A stretch of DNA of 26,700 nucleotides from Treponema sp. (GTDB lineage: Bacteria > Spirochaetota > Spirochaetia > Treponematales > Breznakiellaceae). Positions 22,487 through 26,700 of the stretch are shown here, piece after piece. The notes under the pieces were generated by a model. It saw only the letters and a program-made list of their open reading frames with translations. It had not been told where the DNA came from and searched no databases. Every line of letters begins with the position of its first letter. The stretch's first letter is position 1. The translations under genes and the position numbers were made by a program. The stretch covers positions 1 through 26,700 of the forward strand of contig JAISGE010000177.1 of the NCBI GenBank assembly GCA_031263265.1, written 5' to 3'.

Positions 22487-23107
22487 CTACTTCTTTACCG
22501 CAGATCTGACTACCACAAGTCCCTTAGGTACACCCGGAACAGCGCCTCGAATCACCAAAAGTTGTTTTTCCGTATCCACTTTAACAACTTTAAGACTCAA
22601 CACCGTCACCTGTTCCCGTCCCATACGACCAGGTAATTTCATATTCTTAAAGGTCCGTCCCGGATAGGTTGACTGTCCAGTCGAGCCCGGCTCACGGTGA
22701 AATTTAGAACCATGGGAATGACGACCGCCACTAAAACCCCAACGCTTCATAACCCCCTGAAAGCCTTTACCCTTGGATATCCCGGTTACATCTACATACC
22801 GACATCCTTCAAAGACCTCGGCTCCCAGGGAATCTCCCACGGCAACTTCCTTGTCAAAATCACGAAATTCTTTAATATGTTTCTTAGGGCTAATCTGTTC
22901 CGGAAATTGCCCCTTGTACGGCTTCGTCACCTGCCCAGGTTTAGCATCATCTATCCCAAGTACCACCGCTGCATAGCCGTTTTTTGCTTCGTTTTTTTGA
23001 TCAACCACAATATTCGGATCGATACGCAAGACCGTTACCGGAACAAGCCGTCCTGCATCGTCAAAGACCTGAGTCATCCCCACTTTTTTGGCCAATAGCC
23101 CCAACAT
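22487..23107 (-). CDS. rplC: 50S ribosomal protein L3
   Basis: The product has 206 residues starting MLGLLAKKVGMTQVFDDAGR. The extension that reaches the peptidyl-transferase centre is visible (RWGFSGGRHSHGSKFHREPG, then GSTGQSTYPGRTFKNMKLPG). It starts 50S assembly together with L24. GGGAG is seven bases before the ATG. A 167-base spacer with two hairpins precedes it, unusual for this cluster. Confidence 0.97.
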   Translation of the reverse strand: MLGLLAKKVGMTQVFDDAGRLVPVTVLRIDPNIVVDQKNEAKNGYAAVVLGIDDAKPGQVTKPYKGQFPEQISPKKHIKEFRDFDKEVAVGDSLGAEVFEGCRYVDVTGISKGKGFQGVMKRWGFSGGRHSHGSKFHREPGSTGQSTYPGRTFKNMKLPGRMGREQVTVLSLKVVKVDTEKQLLVIRGAVPGVPKGLVVVRSAVKK

Positions 23108-23277
23108 GCTTAACTCCCAAACCGCTCGTTTCGAGCAGGTACTGTACGGTTACGGTAGCTCAGGCACACCATCCTTCAGAAAGAATAAACGCCCCTCTAA
23201 AGACCGCTGCCCTCACAACATCTAATCCTCAAAGCCTTCTTCAAGAATCAGTTTTTATTAAAATCCAACGGATTTTA
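23108..23277 (-). promoter_or_regulatory. rpsJ-rplC spacer with two stem-loops (candidate regulatory region)
   Basis: This 167-base gap carries a hairpin over the rpsJ stop codon: TAAAATCC (23259-23266) and GGATTTTA (23270-23277) pair perfectly with a three-base loop. A second, GCTCG/CGAGC with a TTT loop (23124-23136), is just upstream of the rplC ribosome site. No open frame of note lies in between. It may be an internal attenuation or repression site. This is an inference from position and structure. Confidence 0.45.
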
Positions 23278-23583
23278 CTGTTTTATCTCAACATCAACAC
23301 CTGCAGGAAGTTCCAGTTTCATCAAAGAATCCATTACTTCGGGAGAAGGATTTATTATGTCGATCAAACGCTTATGGGTCCGCATCTCAAATTGCTCACG
23401 AGACTTCTTATTCACATGAGGCGAACGAAGCAGCGTTACTTTATTAATACGGGTTGGTAACGGGATAGGACCCGTCACCCGAGCACCCGCTTTTTGAACC
23501 GTTTGAACGATAGACTTTGCACTCTGATCAATGAGTTCCACATCAAACCCGCGCAACCGTACGCGAATTCGTTCCTTATCCAT
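23275..23583 (-). CDS. rpsJ: 30S ribosomal protein S10
   Basis: The start is the ATG giving MDKERIRVRLRGFDVELIDQ, supported by GGAGGA four to nine bases upstream; a longer in-frame start would take in the hairpin before it. The product has 102 residues, standard for S10. Motifs: RVTGPIPLPTRINKVTLLRS and KSREQFEMRTHKRLIDIINP. It is in the 30S head and also acts in NusB-dependent antitermination. It follows tuf after 77 bases. Confidence 0.96.
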   Translation of the reverse strand: MDKERIRVRLRGFDVELIDQSAKSIVQTVQKAGARVTGPIPLPTRINKVTLLRSPHVNKKSREQFEMRTHKRLIDIINPSPEVMDSLMKLELPAGVDVEIKQ

Positions 23584-23596
23584 TATTCCTCCAACA

Positions 23597-23645
23597 GGGG
23601 GTATTTGATCCGTAAAAAGCGCACCCAATCAAATACCTTCCCCCA
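23597..23645. promoter_or_regulatory. stem-loop between tuf and rpsJ
   Basis: GGTATTTGAT (23600-23609) pairs perfectly with ATCAAATACC (23628-23637). Runs of G at the left and C at the right extend the stem across a two-base bulge, around an 18-base loop. In the minus-strand transcript the hairpin ends a few bases before the rpsJ ribosome site. It probably controls processing, stability or rpsJ translation. There is no T-run, so it is not a terminator. Confidence 0.6.
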
Positions 23646-23660
23646 TCACATCAAAGGGTG

Positions 23661-24851
23661 TTATTCGATAACTTCAACCACCTGGCCAGAAGCAACAGTC
23701 TTTCCACCCTCACGGATAGCAAACCGCAACCCTTTCTCCATGGCAATCGGATGAATCAGTTCACCAAAAATTTCCGTATTATCCCCAGGCAGGATCATCT
23801 CCTTACCTTCGGGAAGCTTTACCGTACCAGTGATATCCGTAGTCCGAAAATAAAATTGCGGCCGATATCCACTGAAGAAAGGACTATGCCTGCCTCCCTC
23901 TTCTTTGGAGAGACAATAAATCTGCCCCTTGAACTTCAAGTGTGGCGTGATGGAACCAGGTTTCGCAAGAACCTGCCCCCGCTCAACTTCGGCCTTATCA
24001 ATGCCCCGGAGCAGTGAACCGATGTTATCACCAGCCTGCCCACTCTCCAGCAATTTGTTAAACATCTCGATACCCGTAACCACGGTTTTTTTGGTCGGCT
24101 TAATACCGACAATCTCAACTTCCTCATTGAGCTTGACAACACCCCGCTCCACTTTCCCGGTAACCACGGTTCCCCGGCCAGAAATGGTGAATACGTCCTC
24201 AATAGGCATAAGGAAGGGCTTATCACTATCCCGAATAGGATCAGGGAAATAAGTATCCATAGCGACCAGCAATTCTTCAACGCATTTAACCGCTTCAGGG
24301 TCATCCGGTTCAGACATAGCCTTGAACGCAGAACCCTTGATGATGGGAATCTCATTTCCTGGAAACCCATTGGCATTAAGGACGTCCTTGATCTCTTCTT
24401 CAACCAACTCAAGCAGTTCCTCATCGTCCACCAGATCGACCTTGTTAAGGAACACAATAATATTGGGAACCCCCACCTGACGGGCCAGGATGATATGCTC
24501 TCGGGTCTGCGGCATAACCGAATCCGGTGCCGAAACCACCAACACGGCACCGTCCATTTGGGCTGCACCGGTAATCATATTCTTTATATAATCGGCGTGT
24601 CCAGGGCAGTCAATGTGAGCATAGTGCCGCTTCTCCGACTGATACTCTAGGTGCCGGGTATTGATAGTAATACCTCGGGCCTTTTCTTCCGGCGCATTAT
24701 CAATATCATCAAAGCGCATAAGCTTGTCGCCATACTTCTTATTGCAATACATTGTGATCGCAGCGGACAGGGTAGTTTTACCATGGTCCACATGACCAAT
24801 GGTCCCGACGTTCATATGTATCTTATCGCGAGTAAACTTCTCTTTTGCCAT
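23661..24851 (-). CDS. tuf: elongation factor Tu
   Basis: The product has 396 residues and brings aminoacyl-tRNA to the ribosome with GTP. Domain I carries G1 GHVDHGKT (19-26), the switch-I area GITINTRHLEY, G3 DCPGHADY (81-88), G4 NKVDLVDDE near 136 and G5 GSAF near 174. Domains II and III follow with ISGRGTVVTGKVERGVVKL and GGRHSPFFSGYRPQFYFRTT. The end is SGQVVEVIE. GGAGG is eight bases before the ATG. Here tuf heads the S10 cluster and is separated by 507 bases from rpsG; fusA, the usual partner, is absent. Confidence 0.98.
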   Translation of the reverse strand: MAKEKFTRDKIHMNVGTIGHVDHGKTTLSAAITMYCNKKYGDKLMRFDDIDNAPEEKARGITINTRHLEYQSEKRHYAHIDCPGHADYIKNMITGAAQMDGAVLVVSAPDSVMPQTREHIILARQVGVPNIIVFLNKVDLVDDEELLELVEEEIKDVLNANGFPGNEIPIIKGSAFKAMSEPDDPEAVKCVEELLVAMDTYFPDPIRDSDKPFLMPIEDVFTISGRGTVVTGKVERGVVKLNEEVEIVGIKPTKKTVVTGIEMFNKLLESGQAGDNIGSLLRGIDKAEVERGQVLAKPGSITPHLKFKGQIYCLSKEEGGRHSPFFSGYRPQFYFRTTDITGTVKLPEGKEMILPGDNTEIFGELIHPIAMEKGLRFAIREGGKTVASGQVVEVIE

Positions 24852-24905
24852 TACGCGTCCTCCTTACGTTTTTTAGGCACTTACTGTAGTACAAACCTAC
24901 AAAAA

Positions 24906-24925
24906 CACAATCATCTACGATTGTG
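24906..24925. other. hairpin at the 5' end of the tuf transcript
   Basis: CACAATC (24906-24912) and GATTGTG (24919-24925) pair perfectly around a six-base loop. The predicted transcription start from the tuf promoter lies at about 24923, so the hairpin would cap the very 5' end of the mRNA, where such structures slow decay. Confidence 0.55.
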
Positions 24926-24929
24926 CAGT

Positions 24930-24958
24930 ATAATAACCAAGTATTCAAAAGAATGCAA
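24930..24958 (-). promoter_or_regulatory. promoter of tuf and the S10 cluster
   Basis: On the minus strand a TTGCAT -35 (plus 24953-24958) and a TATTAT -10 (plus 24930-24935) stand 17 bases apart, about 80 bases before the tuf ATG. It is probably the main promoter for the whole tuf-S10-spc-alpha array. No other equally good promoter was noticed downstream, though I did not scan the cluster exhaustively. Confidence 0.7.
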
Positions 24959-25358
24959 GACCCCCACAGGGCTGCACACCATGAACTATACAATAAAGCG
25001 TTATAGATTAATACAAAAGAGAAATAATAAAACGAACAGAACTATGCAGAATCATCTACATACTATCATCTGTCCCGCTCCACCTATCTCATCTCACACA
25101 ACGCCACTGAAACACCGGTCAAAAAACCTATTCTTCACCCGGTTTCCATGATGATCGGTTTGGATCATCGAGACTCTTACACCGCCTTTTATTTTGAACA
25201 CACCAGCAGGTGTAAGCATCATCTTCAGCGCTCATCTGCGCTGAATTGTATTTTCAAAAAACAGCTCCCCACGGATCATACCCATCACTAACTCGAAGTT
25301 CTTTATCATCTTACCAAAACGTTCTTTTGTCAAGTATCTGCCAAGCCCTAGAGTTAAA

Positions 25359-25829
25359 TTACCACCGATAATGGGCAAAGGCTTTATTTGCTTCCGCCAT
25401 TCTATGGGTATCTTCTTTTTTCTTGAAAGCCACTCCAGTATTATTATATGCATCCAAGAGTTCCGTGGCAAGACGGTCTCCCATGGCATGACCGGTTTTT
25501 GAACGGGCAGCCTTGATAATCCACCGCATCCCCAATGCCTCACGCCGGGACTCTCGAATTTCCATGGGTACCTGATAGGTCGCACCCCCTACCCGTCGAG
25601 ATTTCACCTCAATCACCGGCTTAACATTTTCTATGGCTTTAAGAAAAACTTCAAGGGGATCCTTTTCCGTCTTGACCTTGAGTACCTCTAGGGCATTATG
25701 CACAATCCTAAGTCCAATCGAACGCTTGCCTTCCCACATCATACGGTTTACAAACTTTGAAACCACTACACTATTGTATTTTGGATCCGGTGCAATATCC
25801 CGATCTACTGTCTTCTTTTTACGTCCCAT
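25359..25829 (-). CDS. rpsG: 30S ribosomal protein S7
   Basis: The product has 156 residues starting MGRKKKTVDRDIAPDPKYNS. Family motifs: VNRMMWEGKRSIGLRIVHNA (about 27-46), KPVIEVKSRRVGGATYQVP, and RWIIKAARSKTGHAMGDRLA. It nucleates the 30S head. AAGGAG precedes the ATG and the gap to rpsL is nine bases. In the classical str operon fusA and tuf would follow; here a 507-base gap then tuf follows. Confidence 0.97.
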   Translation of the reverse strand: MGRKKKTVDRDIAPDPKYNSVVVSKFVNRMMWEGKRSIGLRIVHNALEVLKVKTEKDPLEVFLKAIENVKPVIEVKSRRVGGATYQVPMEIRESRREALGMRWIIKAARSKTGHAMGDRLATELLDAYNNTGVAFKKKEDTHRMAEANKAFAHYRW

Positions 25830-25838
25830 GCTTACTCC

Positions 25839-26213
25839 TTAGGCCTTAGGCCGCTTGGCTCCATACTTGGACCGGCCTCGCTTGCGGTCTCCTACCCCCA
25901 GGGTATCTTTAGCCCCCCGAATAATATGGTACCGTACACCAGGAAGGTCTTTAACCCGGCCCCCGCGAACTAGAACAACCGAATGTTCCTGTAGGTTATG
26001 CCCAATACCAGGAATATAAGCAGTCACCTCTGTCCCATGAGAAAGCCGCACCCGGGCAACCTTCCGAAGAGCCGAATTCGGTTTCTTAGGAGTAACGGTC
26101 ATAACACGGGTACAAACCCCCCGCTTCTGAGGGCAGGATCGGAGTGCCGGAGACTTCGTTTTGGTGGTAATCTGCTGCCGTCCGAAACGAACCAACTGAT
26201 TAATTGTAGGCAT
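25839..26213 (-). CDS. rpsL: 30S ribosomal protein S12
   Basis: The product has 124 residues starting MPTINQLVRFGRQQITTKTK. The decoding-site loops are VTPKKPNSALRKVARVRL (about 40-57) and RGGRVKDLPGVRYHIIRG (about 83-100), both with the wild-type lysines. GGGAG lies about 11 bases before the ATG. It is first in its transcript, with a promoter at 26318-26346. Confidence 0.97.
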   Translation of the reverse strand: MPTINQLVRFGRQQITTKTKSPALRSCPQKRGVCTRVMTVTPKKPNSALRKVARVRLSHGTEVTAYIPGIGHNLQEHSVVLVRGGRVKDLPGVRYHIIRGAKDTLGVGDRKRGRSKYGAKRPKA

Positions 26214-26310
26214 GAATCAAAAACTCCCTTTGTATTTTCAACGATATCATCTTATATATTGATGTAATTACCCTTCCTGGATTAGATCTGCATATACGCC
26301 TGCACCAAGA

Positions 26311-26346
26311 GGTATTAAACATACCAGAAAGCAAGAAAAAAGTCAA
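26311..26346 (-). promoter_or_regulatory. promoter of rpsL-rpsG
   Basis: A minus-strand TTGACT -35 (plus 26341-26346) and TATGTT -10 (plus 26318-26323) have 17 bases between them. A small dyad GGTAT/ATACC (26311-26325) overlaps the -10 box and could be an operator. The start would lie about 100 bases before the rpsL ATG, leaving a leader with no strong structure. Confidence 0.75.
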
Positions 26347-26385
26347 GTAGATAGCAACCTATTACAGGATAAACCCATAGAAAAG

Positions 26386-26700
26386 CTATTTATTTTTTAC
26401 CCTGGAAACTGCATGGCTCGTATAGTGCATTATCCCAAAGAATACAATCATCCCCCCTAAACCTGCACAGATCACGATAAAACCCCCTACTCCCCCTACC
26501 CTCAGTACTGCCCATAGCGAAATTCCACACAAGCCCATCTGAATCGTTACCAGCAATACCAATATGCTCTTCGTCGTATATCCCATCTCCATCAATTTAT
26601 GGTGTAAATGCCGCTTATCCGGCGTAAAAAAAGTATGCCCCTCTCGTGTCCTCCTCCAGATAGCCGCTACCGTATCCAATAACGGAATCGAGCTTACCAA
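26386..26700 (-). CDS. WecA/TagO-type sugar-1-phosphate transferase, 3' part
   Basis: Only the last 104 residues are in the window; the 5' end lies beyond the right edge. The segment IPLLDTVAAIWRRTREG, then FFTPDKRHLHHKLMEMG, is the cytosolic loop of polyprenyl-phosphate GlcNAc- or hexose-1-phosphate transferases, with the HLHH motif of the WecA/TagO branch. Two membrane helices follow (SILVLLVTIQMGLCGISLWA and GGFIVICAGLGGMIVFFGIM). It would make the first lipid-linked sugar of a surface polymer. The 40 bases after its stop hold no clear terminator. Confidence 0.85.
   Translation of the reverse strand: MVSSIPLLDTVAAIWRRTREGHTFFTPDKRHLHHKLMEMGYTTKSILVLLVTIQMGLCGISLWAVLRVGGVGGFIVICAGLGGMIVFFGIMHYTSHAVSRVKNK

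Larger units (their letters stand above)
24852..25358 (-). promoter_or_regulatory. 507-base non-coding gap rpsG-tuf with several stem-loops
   Basis: No gene or tRNA is evident on either strand. In minus-strand order it holds a TTGACA box (25328-25333) with only weak -10 candidates, a perfect hairpin TTCAGCGC/GCGCTGAA (25224-25245), an 8-base repeat CTTACACC/GGTGTAAG (25176-25183 and 25209-25216), a hairpin GATGATC/GATCATC (25150-25169), then the tuf promoter. It may be a long structured leader or encode a small RNA. A conserved RNA family cannot be named by eye. Confidence 0.45.

Noticed and set aside
23584..23628. N-terminal extension of S10 by 15 residues.
   Set aside because: It would translate part of the hairpin and the ribosome site; S10 normally starts at the later Met.
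24651..25151. Plus-strand frame of 166 codons across the tuf start and the leader.
   Set aside because: It is antisense to tuf, has no start signals, and its second half is low-complexity His/Thr/Pro.
25232..25585. Minus-strand frame overlapping the end of rpsG.
   Set aside because: It is out of frame with rpsG, which is unmistakable; the part beyond rpsG is non-coding in appearance.
1..26700. CRISPR arrays, insertion sequences, rRNA genes, prophage genes.
   Set aside because: No regularly spaced repeats, transposase frames or rRNA segments were seen; only the short inverted-repeat element and the broken repressor hint at mobility.

Overview
The window reads as a chromosomal piece of a spirochaete, most likely a Treponema relative of the termite-gut kind. 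This is inferred from the gene order (a tuf gene heads the S10-spc-alpha ribosomal cluster, and secY is followed directly by rpmJ with no adk, map or infA between), from the many relaxed-lipobox lipoproteins, and from the style of the small regulatory proteins. No database search was possible, so the genus is an inference.

Left part (1-4751, plus strand): an envelope cassette of GC-rich genes. An LPP20-like secreted protein overlaps a lipoprotein gene, which is followed 7 bases later by a secreted protein fusing a CsgG/FlgO/LpoB-like domain to a formylglycine-generating-enzyme-like domain that lacks the catalytic cysteines. Next come a TolB-like beta-propeller lipoprotein and a small secreted protein of unknown function. 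None has an obvious catalytic centre; together they look like outer-membrane or periplasmic scaffold proteins.

Middle part (4752-6336): a decayed stretch. It holds a short remnant resembling the start of a polysaccharide flippase, a 50-base stem-loop, an operator-like palindrome over a perfect TATAAT box, an XRE-type repressor gene broken by a frameshift, an intact metallophosphoesterase gene, and a 91-base inverted-repeat element abutting the end of argH.

argGH (6337-9026, minus strand) encodes the last two steps of arginine synthesis, with overlapping stop and start. A 230-base divergent spacer separates it from a tRNA-Asp(GTC) gene with a near-consensus promoter and its own terminator. 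A 55-base hairpin then ends the large convergent ribosomal cluster.

Right part (9499-26213, minus strand): in transcription order rpsL, rpsG, a 507-base non-coding gap, tuf, then the S10, spc and alpha operons from rpsJ to rplQ with 27 ribosomal protein genes plus secY and rpoA, ending in a 62-residue four-cysteine protein. fusA is absent from the str-type group. Promoters are visible before rpsL and tuf. Stem-loops lie in the rpsG-tuf, tuf-rpsJ and rpsJ-rplC gaps, where ribosomal operon control would be expected. At the right edge is the 3' part of a WecA/TagO-type sugar-phosphate transferase gene.

I did not find a clear, wholly new system. The best candidates for something undescribed are the LPP20 / lipoprotein / CsgG-FGE cassette, the structured rpsG-tuf leader, and the 91-base inverted-repeat element.
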